The position numbers were made by a program, and so were the translations under genes. From contig DGTF01000008.1 of NCBI GenBank assembly GCA_002394235.1, positions 1-19,718 on the forward strand: a stretch of DNA of 19,718 bases. The letters run 5' to 3'. Below the pieces are notes generated by a model that had not been told where the DNA came from, made no database searches, and worked only from the letters and a program-made list of their open reading frames with translations. Positions 1-6,242 of this stretch are shown one piece after another. Each line of letters starts with the position of its first letter. Position 1 is the stretch's first letter. Source of the DNA: Eubacterium sp. UBA4343 (GTDB taxonomy: Bacteria; Bacillota; Clostridia; Lachnospirales; Lachnospiraceae).

Positions 1-2
1 TG

Positions 3-532
3 GAATTTAAAATTTCATTTTTGGTGAGAATTTACAGAAAGTTTATTCTATCTGGATTGTAATGAACTGTCCTCAGAAGTGGGCGAATACAATTACACAG
101 TATGGGGTTACTGGTGAAAATCTATATGGCAGTTATGATGGAGATCCGAGAATAGACCTAATGCGTGTGGTCATGATCCGGCTGCCAAAGGATGATGAGC
201 TGGAAAAGGCCGGAAATAAAGCCACGAAACTACATGAGATGCTGATTACGATCCTTTCCACTATAATACAGCCTGAAGAAAAGCTCATGCGAATGGAAAA
301 AGATTTTAAGATTGAGATCACCGAAGAAATTGTGCAGGAGGTGAATGATATGTGTAATTATAGTGATGTGATTGAGAATAAGGGCGCTGAAAGAGGTTAT
401 GACAAGGCGCAGGTGGATATGGCCGAACGCATGATTAAAAGTGGTGAGCCTGAACAAAAGATTGTAGATTATACTGGTCTTACAGAGGAGCAGGTAAATT
501 TGCTAAAGAAAGAAATCATGTCAATGGCATAA
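3..532 (+). pseudogene. Rpn-family (PD-(D/E)XK) recombination-promoting nuclease, C-terminal remnant with frameshift
   Basis: The uninterrupted frame from 62 to 532 encodes 156 residues that look like the C-terminal part of Rpn-family nuclease/putative transposase proteins. The seen cues are KVYSIWIVMNCPQKWANTI, whose first residues lie upstream of the ATG at 62 in the same frame, then MCNYSDVIENKGAERGYD and a helical tail ending TGLTEEQVNLLKKE. The reading frame stays open back only to a TAA at 8-10. Family-like residues EFK appear in another frame at 3-11, so a small deletion near position 11 probably broke the gene. The N-terminal nuclease domain would lie left of the window. Full-length relatives are about 300 residues. 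The family is known for mobile, often decayed copies, so I treat this as a pseudogene. A shorter gene starting at ATG 62 cannot be excluded, but it has no convincing ribosome binding site. Confidence 0.62.
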
Positions 533-817
533 AAATGAATTTTGCGATTTGCTATGTGTGGGATTCAGATATAAAGACTGTTAAGAACTAAACATAGTGA
601 GCTGGTGTAAGAACAGCATATGGTATGGATGTTTTCCGTTGCAAGAAATAATAACGATTCATCAGCCTGCCTGAAATGATCCGACAAAAGTATGACAGAA
701 CCCGTGATCTAGCAAAATAAACGCAAGAAAATCGAAGTAAATGCAATGTCCCGCGAGCCCTTGCTATTACTGCATTTCTGGCTCTTTTCGAACCAATATT
801 TTTGTTTTCTGGAGCTC

Positions 818-859
818 TTCGGGACGTAGAGGCCGCTGGTTCGAATCCAGTAACCTCGA
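818..859 (+). tRNA. 3' half of a tRNA-Pro(CGG) gene, probable attachment-site remnant
   Basis: From TTCGGGA (818-824, an anticodon loop reading CGG) the sequence follows a bacterial tRNA-Pro. The 3' anticodon strand CGTAG comes next, then a variable region, a T-arm (GCTGG, loop TTCGAAT, CCAGT, with one G-T wobble) and an acceptor strand ending AACCTCGA. Upstream bases do not pair: there is no matching 5' anticodon strand, D-arm or CGAGGTT acceptor strand, so the gene is only a 3' half and cannot make a tRNA. Tyrosine recombinases commonly integrate within such 3' ends and leave exactly this kind of fragment. I infer that the intact tRNA gene lies beyond the left edge. Confidence 0.72.
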
Positions 860-869
860 TATTTGGTGG

Positions 870-913
870 AAAAGCCGCAAATCCTTAAAGAATGGGGGTT
901 TGCGGCTTTTTCC
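870..913 (+). terminator. Rho-independent terminator behind the tRNA fragment
   Basis: The arms are AAAGCCGCAAATCC and GGGTTTGCGGCTTT, pairing through about 14 positions with one G-T wobble around a short AT loop, followed by a T-run. Its place directly behind the tRNA 3' half suggests that it is the original terminator of the tRNA gene, displaced together with the fragment. Confidence 0.8.
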
Positions 914-934
914 TTTATAATCTTTTGAGAAAGA

Positions 935-966
935 GATTTGCGATAAAAGGGATTTGTTATAAAATG
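935..966 (+). repeat. Degenerate 16-base tandem pair
   Basis: GATTTGCGATAAAAGG at 935-950 is followed directly by GATTTGTTATAAAATG at 951-966, with three differences. It is non-coding and one of many short tandem duplications between genes in this window. Confidence 0.6.
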
Positions 967-1075
967 GATGTGACTATTCTGCACCGCAATCATAAGAGCG
1001 CACAGGTGGTATTTTTCCGCTTGAGATGATGACGTACGGAAAGTTACAAAGTACTTGCTGTGAAAGGATTTGCAG

Positions 1076-1930
1076 ATGAGTGAGATTCATACAAACGATG
1101 AAGAATTGAAAACGGTCGTTTCCGACGCGGTGGATGAGTCAGTTGCGCGTGCCTTTAAGAGATACGGCGGCCCAGGCAGAAGAAGGGGAATCGGGGTCAG
1201 GGGAGTTCTGTTTCTGATCGTCCTGGTCCTGGCATGTGTCTTTGGGGTGAAGGTGTATTCATCCTGGCGGGTAAACCATGAACAGGTGAAGCCTGTAGAG
1301 GATCACGATCTTACGCTGGAAAACCATGGTATTTTCGGGTTTAAGGCTGTTGATTTCGAAAAACCGATTCTCGGCCTTGCAAAGAAGAAGCAGCTCCTGA
1401 TTGTGGAAGAGAGGGACGCTTCCGTGAATACAACGATTACGAATACTGGATTCATGAACTGGGCTATTTTCAATAAGTCGCAGATTCTGACGATTCATGG
1501 AACCGGAGAGTATACCATTGACCTGACCGATATCACGGCGAAGGACATCTCGCTTGATGAGGAAAAATATCAGATCACAATTAAGATTCCAAGAGCTGAA
1601 TTACATTCGGTTGTCTTTGACCCGGAGAAGACAGAGGTCGGCGATACCAGCAGAGGCTGGCTGGCATTCGGCGACATCAAAATGAATGCAGAGGAAAGCA
1701 AGAGCTTTGAGACAGAGGCAGTTGAAAAACTCAGAGATAGTCTGAGTACAGAGGATGCCATGAAACAGGCGGATTCCTTTGCAAAAATGCAGGCATATGA
1801 AACATATGAACCAGTTGTGGAAGAAATATCGCCTGCTTATAAGGTTAAAATTGATTTTCAGGATGAGAATACAGAGGAGGATACAGAGAACGCTGTTTCC
1901 GCGGCGGACTCTTCTGTGAGCACTTCTTAA
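1076..1930 (+). CDS. DUF4230-family membrane-anchored protein
   Basis: This 284-residue protein has a charged, basic N-terminus ending in GRRRG, one membrane segment at about residues 41-61 (VLFLIVLVLACVFGV), and a mostly beta-type extracytoplasmic part of about 170 residues matching the layout of DUF4230 proteins. It includes an N-T-T-I-T-N-T-G stretch, a TGEYTIDLTDI strand and PRAELHSVVFDPE. The tail is acidic and Ser-rich. The function of the family is not established. The start is the ATG at 1076, which has AGGA at 1065-1068 seven bases upstream; a TTG two codons earlier sits too close to that site. The fluoride channel gene follows after 25 bases and is probably co-transcribed. Confidence 0.72.
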   Translation: MSEIHTNDEELKTVVSDAVDESVARAFKRYGGPGRRRGIGVRGVLFLIVLVLACVFGVKVYSSWRVNHEQVKPVEDHDLTLENHGIFGFKAVDFEKPILGLAKKKQLLIVEERDASVNTTITNTGFMNWAIFNKSQILTIHGTGEYTIDLTDITAKDISLDEEKYQITIKIPRAELHSVVFDPEKTEVGDTSRGWLAFGDIKMNAEESKSFETEAVEKLRDSLSTEDAMKQADSFAKMQAYETYEPVVEEISPAYKVKIDFQDENTEEDTENAVSAADSSVSTS

Positions 1931-1955
1931 TTATGTGGGCAGGAGGATCTGAAAA

Positions 1956-2318
1956 ATGGGCTTTTTGTTTGTCGCACTGGGAGGCGCGCTTGGTGCTGTC
2001 GGAAGGTATGCGATCAGTCTGATTCCGGTGAAGACGGATTTTCCGGTATTGACGCTTCTTACGAATATCGCCGGCGCCGTTCTGATCGGCTTTGTGGTCG
2101 GTGCAGCTTCCGGAAAAGAGGGCGTATCGCAAAATGCGGTACTGTTCTGGAAGACAGGAGTGTGCGGGGGATTCACCACTTTCTCAACTTTTTCGCTGGA
2201 GGCGTTCCGGTTGCTGGAGAAAAGGGCGTACTTTGCAGGAGGAACTTATATCGTGCTGAGTGTTGCCTGCTGCCTGTTCGGCATTTATTGCGGAAGGAAG
2301 CTCGCTCTGATGGTATAA
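1956..2318 (+). CDS. crcB: Fluoride efflux channel FluC/CrcB
   Basis: At 120 residues this has the usual length for FluC/CrcB, a small dual-topology channel that exports fluoride from the cytoplasm as a dimer. Four hydrophobic segments are visible. Signature motifs are GGALGAVGRY (residues 9-18), the conserved Asn in helix 2 (LLTNIAGA), and GVCGGFTTFSTFSLE in helix 3, the pore-lining phenylalanine and Na+-site region. The ATG at 1956 has a strong AGGAGG at 1941-1946, nine bases upstream. It follows the DUF4230 gene closely. No fluoride riboswitch motif was recognised upstream, so fluoride control is not shown here. Many bacteria carry two crcB genes in tandem; only one is present here. Confidence 0.95.
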   Translation: MGFLFVALGGALGAVGRYAISLIPVKTDFPVLTLLTNIAGAVLIGFVVGAASGKEGVSQNAVLFWKTGVCGGFTTFSTFSLEAFRLLEKRAYFAGGTYIVLSVACCLFGIYCGRKLALMV

Positions 2319-2367
2319 TGTGTACAGGCCAGGCTGCAGGGTTCCTGGACCGTGGGAAGGTCACGCA

Positions 2368-2446
2368 TTGGAATTCTGGATATCGGAGAGTCCGAATGGT
2401 GGAGAGCCCGGGAATTGGAGGACCTCGCAATTGGAGAATCATTTAC
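2368..2446 (+). repeat. Degenerate 16-base tandem repeat, five copies
   Basis: The successive units are TTGGAATTCTGGATA, TCGGAGAGTCCGAATG, GTGGAGAGCCCGGGAA, TTGGAGGACCTCGCAA and TTGGAGAATCATTTAC. The period is 16 (first unit 15), and all share a T-GGA start. A period that is not a multiple of three argues that this is non-coding, although it stays open in the frame of the downstream gene. Confidence 0.6.
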
Positions 2447-2474
2447 AATCATATTATGGGTAAAGGTTGCTTTT

Positions 2475-3386
2475 ATGGCTGAAGAAAAAAGAAGAAAACG
2501 GAATTCCTTTCTGGAGTCTCTTCGGGAGCGAAGAACAGAGAAGTGTATTGCGGAACAGATGAATGGCGCGATGGAAAACGATCTGGACCGGATCAACTGC
2601 TGTGACTACAGCGGTATGAATTTCAGAAATGTGAAGGAATATCTGCGCCGGTATCACCAGGAGACGTTTCCCGAAAGAACGGAAGAGAGAGCCGTATCTT
2701 CGGAGATGACGGCGGACCAGGAGAGAGAAAGGGAAGACAGGAACGGGCTTCTAAGGACATCTCCCGTTTCGCAGGAGGGTAAAATCTGCTTCGATGAGGA
2801 GGTCATGGAGCGGATTCACCCCGGTTATGAGACGGAGTACCGGAAGATGCTGGAGCAGGAGAGGGACGAGGATCAGGATCGCCTGAGACTGGAGCTTTTC
2901 CTTGCGGATCTCGTGAAAAACGCCACGGAGACGCAGTACCATGATATCAAGATGAAGACAGACGCTCTTCGTGCGGAGGCGATACGCACGTATCCAAAGA
3001 ACAGGAAAACGGAGATCAGTTTCACGGTTCCTCTCAACAATGCGGATATTACGGCGGAGGAGATCCGTGAGATTGACGGCCAGTGTCAGAAGTACCGCTA
3101 CAGTTTGTATTATCTCTCCCGGAGAATTGGCGATCTCGGTTCCGGGCGGTATGTGGAGGCAGAGCTGATGCCGGAAGGCATGGCTCTTCTGAAGTGTCAG
3201 TATGGCATGCTGAAGAACCTCTGCGATATGGATCAGATCCGTACGACGCTGGTCGCCTATAGTGCGCAGACCGGTGAAGAATACAAGATTCCGTGTATTT
3301 ACCGGTACGCGGAGTATAATTTCTCGGACGTCAACGTGGTGAGGCTCGGCGTGAAGTGCGTGAGCCGGGTGGACGTCGGGAAGTAA
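2475..3386 (+). CDS. Hypothetical protein, 303 residues, unrecognised family
   Basis: I do not recognise a family. The protein is soluble: no signal peptide or membrane segment is visible. The first 140 residues are very rich in Arg and Glu and look helical or coiled (EEKRRKRNSFLESLRERRTE, later EYRKMLEQERDEDQDR). The second half looks more like an alpha/beta globular domain (EISFTVPLNNADITAEEIRE, then GRYVEAELMPEG) and ends NVVRLGVKCVSRVDVGK. I chose the ATG at 2475 because AAAGG lies about nine bases upstream. The longer frame, opening at a GTG at 2352, would translate the 16-base tandem repeat and lacks a ribosome binding site. It stands alone between the fluoride channel gene and the convergent His-rich gene. 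Confidence 0.6.
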   Translation: MAEEKRRKRNSFLESLRERRTEKCIAEQMNGAMENDLDRINCCDYSGMNFRNVKEYLRRYHQETFPERTEERAVSSEMTADQEREREDRNGLLRTSPVSQEGKICFDEEVMERIHPGYETEYRKMLEQERDEDQDRLRLELFLADLVKNATETQYHDIKMKTDALRAEAIRTYPKNRKTEISFTVPLNNADITAEEIREIDGQCQKYRYSLYYLSRRIGDLGSGRYVEAELMPEGMALLKCQYGMLKNLCDMDQIRTTLVAYSAQTGEEYKIPCIYRYAEYNFSDVNVVRLGVKCVSRVDVGK

Positions 3387-3390
3387 GAGA

Positions 3391-3503
3391 AGCGCTTCTT
3401 CAGAACAGGAAAACTTTTTTCAGAACCATGCGGTGAAGCAGCGCATAACGAGCAGCGCTTCTTCAGAACAACTCTTTTTTCAGAGCCATGCGGCGAAGCA
3501 GCG
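3391..3503. repeat. Imperfect direct repeat of about 53 bases covering the 3' end of the His-rich gene
   Basis: Copy 1 (3391-3443) and copy 2 (3454-3503) both begin AGCGCTTCTTCAGAACA and both end in TCAGARCCATGCGGYGAAGC plus AGCG, with a three-base length difference in the middle. Copy 2 contains the final codons and stop of the minus-strand His-rich gene, so copy 1 is a duplicate of that gene end just downstream of it. Confidence 0.75.
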
Positions 3504-4055
3504 TCTCAGGATCTTCTCCAGTTCTGTGGCTGAGATGCCAAAGACAATTGCTGCATTGTCAACGTAGAGTGACGGGTTCTCATCTTCTTTCTCCTGCATA
3601 TCGCCGGCTTCGGTGATCGAAATCGTGCAGGTTCTGCATTCTTGTCTGAGAAATGCCTTGATGTGCCCGATAAGTCCGCCAGAGGATTCTACATCCCTGG
3701 CGGTTTTCTGCATGGCTTCTGCAAGCTTCTTCTTTGCCGCTTCATATTCTCCGGGGATTTTGCACTTGACCGTGCCGATTACAGCATGGTCCAGAACATC
3801 TACATCGACCAGGGGAAGTGAAGGGGCACTCTTTTGATCGTGATGGTGATGATCCCAATGGTGAGGATCCGTACAGTGCTGATTCGGATTTTGCTGATTC
3901 GAATGATGAAGATCCGGATGATGAAGATCCGGATGATTTTGTTCCTGCCGGTACGGCTGGTTCCCAACTTCCGCCAGGGAGCGATCGTTATCTGGAATGT
4001 TATCGATTTCCACCACTGGATCTTCTGTATTTACGTTTCTGTCATTTTTCGGCAT
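3480..4055 (-). CDS. His-rich protein paired with a G3E GTPase, probable metal-binding partner
   Basis: This 191-residue protein has an acidic start, then a histidine-rich block at residues 41-72 with 12 His, including HPDLHHPDLHH and HHWDHHHH. A globular domain follows at about 80-191 (AVIGTVKCKIPGEYEAAKKK, then SSGGLIGHIKAFLRQECRTC). His-rich stretches of this kind bind Ni, Zn or Co in metallochaperone systems. The C-terminal domain resembles an uncharacterised protein often found beside CobW-like GTPases in clostridia; this is from memory of the family. The ATG at 4055 is chosen because its ribosome binding site (AAAGGGGTG) overlaps the stop of the GTPase gene, with only four bases between the genes. 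That indicates one operon and probable translational coupling. A longer frame begins inside the GTPase gene and is unlikely. Confidence 0.72.
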   Translation of the reverse strand: MPKNDRNVNTEDPVVEIDNIPDNDRSLAEVGNQPYRQEQNHPDLHHPDLHHSNQQNPNQHCTDPHHWDHHHHDQKSAPSLPLVDVDVLDHAVIGTVKCKIPGEYEAAKKKLAEAMQKTARDVESSGGLIGHIKAFLRQECRTCTISITEAGDMQEKEDENPSLYVDNAAIVFGISATELEKILRRCFAAWL

Positions 4056-4059
4056 AAAA

Positions 4060-4671
4060 TCACCCCTTTCCCAGGCACAGAGCTGTGATCTTCGTCCACA
4101 GCTCATCGGGCTGTTTTTTTATGGCACTGATCGGGAAGACGCGGGCACTGGAGTTATAGCGGCTGACGTCGGCAATGACTTCTCTTTGCTCATTTTCATT
4201 GACCTTATCGATCTTGTTGGCGAGTATGACAGATGCATCCTTCAGCTGGCTGGTGACAAAGTCAGGCATGGCACATTTCACTTTGTGCCATCTTTTACAG
4301 TCGACAAGCGCAACGATTCCCGTATCCCAGCTGCCGGCATCTCTGAGGGTGCGGCGGACGCTGTCGGGATATGCCATCCCAGTTGATTCGATCAGGAGAT
4401 ATTCCGGCGAGTAGTTTCGTTCGATTTCCCGGACGGATTGCTCCAGCTGCGCAGAGCTGGTACAGCAGATGCATCCTGAGAAGATATTTTTTACGAGAAA
4501 ATGATTGCGTGACAATAGCTGATTGTCAACGCCGGCTTCACTGATCTCATTCTCAAGGATGACGACAGGATTGCCGTTCTGCGTGCTGTGTGTGATCAAG
4601 CTGCGCGCATATTGAAGCAGGACGGTGGTTTTCCCGGCCCCGAGAAAGCCGCCGAGGATTATGATTTTCAT
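4060..4671 (-). CDS. Short G3E-family (CobW-like) P-loop GTPase
   Basis: This is a cytosolic GTPase of 203 residues in the G3E class, which inserts or delivers metals (Zn, Co, Ni) to target proteins. Seen motifs are Walker A GGFLGAGKTT (residues 7-16), the ENE motif (40-42), the metal-binding GCICC (66-70), ESTG in the Walker B/G3 region (95-98) and the guanine-specificity motif NKID (152-155). It lacks the C-terminal CobW domain of typical COG0523 proteins of 300-400 residues. The separate His-rich gene immediately downstream may supply the metal-binding function in trans. The start ATG at 4671 has AAAGG about ten bases upstream. The target metal is not shown by sequence, and no Zur- or NikR-like operator was recognised. 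Confidence 0.88.
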   Translation of the reverse strand: MKIIILGGFLGAGKTTVLLQYARSLITHSTQNGNPVVILENEISEAGVDNQLLSRNHFLVKNIFSGCICCTSSAQLEQSVREIERNYSPEYLLIESTGMAYPDSVRRTLRDAGSWDTGIVALVDCKRWHKVKCAMPDFVTSQLKDASVILANKIDKVNENEQREVIADVSRYNSSARVFPISAIKKQPDELWTKITALCLGKG

Positions 4672-4754
4672 CTATAAAAGCCTTTCGTTTGCTGTGGGCA
4701 GAAACCCACTGCCCTTAGATTAGATTGTGGGTAAGTGACATCTGTAACTGCTGT

Positions 4755-4876
4755 CTGATCAGGAATTTCAAGGATTCTTATGGAATGCCGGAATGGATAT
4801 ATTTTGCCTGCGTTTGATTTAAGGCCTGGCTGATCGGGAACTTCTAATGAAATTCCGGCCGTGATGCATTTTGCTT
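4755..4876. repeat. Imperfect direct repeat between the GTPase and URO-D genes
   Basis: Copy A at 4755-4809 and copy B at 4830-4876 share CTGATCRGGAAYTTC, then a stretch ending in ATTTTGCYT, with an eight-base deletion in copy B and a diverged middle. Copy B reaches the stop codon of the minus-strand URO-D gene. The rest of the 203-base gap (4672-4874) shows no gene. Confidence 0.5.
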
Positions 4877-5873
4877 ATGTCAGGCTGTTGCATCTGGTCA
4901 TCCGGTATGGCATGAATTCGTCAAACAGAATGCCGAAGTTCTGGCCGAGAGCTTTCGGATCATGATTCAGGAAGAAACCGAACAGGGCGAAAGCTTTATG
5001 GTATTTTCCGTATTCGTCAACGACACGTCTGGCCTCGGCGCGAATCATTTCCGGGGTCGCGCCTTCACCGGCGACTGCGCCGTTTGTGTCCATACCGCCT
5101 GCAAAGGAGATTTGGTCTCCATATTGCCGGATCAGATTCTGAATGTCGTTGCAGGGCTGTACGGATACCCAGCAGTCCACGCCGATATCAATCATATCTT
5201 CGATAACAGATTCAGCATGACCGCAGGTATGCTGCATGGTGTAGCATCCTTTTTCATGAATATGCTGCATTACCTTCTTGTGGAAGGGTTTGATCAGTTC
5301 CCGGTAAGTGGCAGGCGACATAAACAGGTTTCGCTGTGTTGCGATGTCGTCATAGTAATTGATGATGTCCGGATGATAATACTTGACGATATAATCGATG
5401 TATTCGCACTGATAATCGGAGACTTTGTCAAAAAATTCCATACAGGCTTCAGGCTCCATGGCAAGGGAGATCAGTGCCTCTTCAAAACCCATCAGAGCGG
5501 CGAGCCGCTCGTATACACCGTTTCCTACGCCGAACTCAACGAGCACATTGTCACGGTTTATTCCGGAGAAGTCTTTTCTAGCCTCATCTTCCCAGTCGTA
5601 ATTGTCCAGATCCGGGAATTTCACCTTTTTCCATTCGGTAATGTCATCGAGAATGAATTCACCGGGAGCGGGGATGGCTGCATTATTGCCCGAGTCAGGG
5701 GTGACCCAGCGGACACCGAATCCGTCGTAGCCACCGCCCTCTGGGCCTTTTTCAAACCAGGGGCCGTTTTTTGCTCCGAATCCGAAGATTGCCCCGTCTG
5801 TAAGGGTGCAGGGTGTGTATTCCACCGGCTTGTGCAGGAAAATCTGTCTGTAGTTCTCTTTTGGTGATAACAT
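4875..5873 (-). CDS. Uroporphyrinogen decarboxylase-fold protein (methyltransferase-like)
   Basis: The protein has 332 residues of the URO-D superfamily. It belongs to the branch that includes zinc-dependent corrinoid methyltransferases (MtaA/CmuA-like) rather than true HemE. Seen features are HTCGH at residues 215-219, a plausible zinc site, NYYDDIATQRNLFMSPATY (172-190), typical of the group, and FAGGMDTNG (257-265). True HemE substrate motifs near the N-terminus are absent. The likely role is methyl transfer to or from a corrinoid or thiol carrier, but no corrinoid protein lies next to it, so the substrate is open. The ATG at 5873 has AAGGAGG (plus-strand 5883-5890) about nine bases upstream. 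It is divergent from a PucR-type regulator, a plausible controller. Confidence 0.82.
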   Translation of the reverse strand: MLSPKENYRQIFLHKPVEYTPCTLTDGAIFGFGAKNGPWFEKGPEGGGYDGFGVRWVTPDSGNNAAIPAPGEFILDDITEWKKVKFPDLDNYDWEDEARKDFSGINRDNVLVEFGVGNGVYERLAALMGFEEALISLAMEPEACMEFFDKVSDYQCEYIDYIVKYYHPDIINYYDDIATQRNLFMSPATYRELIKPFHKKVMQHIHEKGCYTMQHTCGHAESVIEDMIDIGVDCWVSVQPCNDIQNLIRQYGDQISFAGGMDTNGAVAGEGATPEMIRAEARRVVDEYGKYHKAFALFGFFLNHDPKALGQNFGILFDEFMPYRMTRCNSLT

Positions 5874-6242
5874 GTGTGGGTTCCTCCTTGTTTTTTTACG
5901 TTCTCAGAATTTTCCGGAGTGTTCTTGCTTTCAGCATCATGGCAGATCTGTACGGTGTTGGATTGCGCGAGTGCAGGGCACGGAGCGATCGGCAACTGAT
6001 ACAGTGTGTGGCGTGATGCATCGTATAGGTTTTATTGTATGCATTGATGGAACAGTTGAATATGGGCTGTAAACACATAAATATGCTATAATAAGCACAG
6101 ATACTTGTTATAGGATCACAAGATATCTGACAGATGAGACGGGTGTCAGGACCAAAGGCGGGGGAGGGGTGACGAGAGAGGCGGCAGTTTTTCTGGACAG
6201 GTGAGACGGGTGTCAGGGCCGAGGACGGAGGAAATATTCGAG
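5874..6242. promoter_or_regulatory. Divergent intergenic region between the URO-D-like gene and the PucR-type regulator
   Basis: No gene is seen in these 369 bases. Toward the regulator there is an extended -10 element, TGCTATAAT at 6084-6092, with only a weak -35. ATGCAT occurs twice, at 6016-6021 and 6039-6044, 23 bases apart on the shared flank, a possible regulator site. A 39-base direct repeat (6129-6167 and 6196-6234) fills the leader, and its second copy contributes the Shine-Dalgarno sequence of the regulator. A promoter for the minus-strand gene was not convincing. Confidence 0.5.
6129..6234 (+). repeat. 39-base direct repeat in the leader of the PucR-type gene
   Basis: Copies lie at 6129-6167 and 6196-6234 with period 67, both containing TGAGACGGGTGTCAGG. 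They align without gaps and differ at eight places, all A/G transitions by my count. Copy 2 contains the ribosome binding site GGAGGA at 6227-6232. Confidence 0.75.

Larger units (their letters stand above)
533..1075. other. Gene-free stretch: AT-rich DNA, tRNA fragment, terminator, short tandem repeat
   Basis: No credible protein gene is seen here. A minus-strand frame across 709-993 merely reads through the tRNA fragment. The stretch contains the tRNA-Pro 3' half (818-859), its hairpin terminator (870-913), a 16-base degenerate tandem pair (935-966), and a weak promoter candidate for the following gene, TTGAGA at 1021-1026 and TACAAA at 1045-1050 with an 18-base spacer. The part before 818 is AT-rich and otherwise featureless. 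Confidence 0.6.

Noticed and set aside
709..993. Minus-strand 94-residue frame
   Set aside because: It reads antisense through the tRNA fragment and terminator; no ribosome binding site and no family.
1931..1955. Fluoride riboswitch ahead of crcB
   Set aside because: The gap is only 25 bases and the motif is not seen before the DUF4230 gene either.
2352..2474. N-terminal extension of the unknown protein from a GTG
   Set aside because: It would translate the 16-base tandem array and has no Shine-Dalgarno sequence; the ATG at 2475 has one.
4962..5867. Plus-strand 301-residue frame opposite the URO-D-like gene
   Set aside because: It is antisense to a clearly recognisable gene and resembles no family.
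4875..5873. True HemE uroporphyrinogen decarboxylase
   Set aside because: It lacks the N-terminal HemE substrate motifs and has an HTCGH zinc-type site; no haem genes are adjacent.
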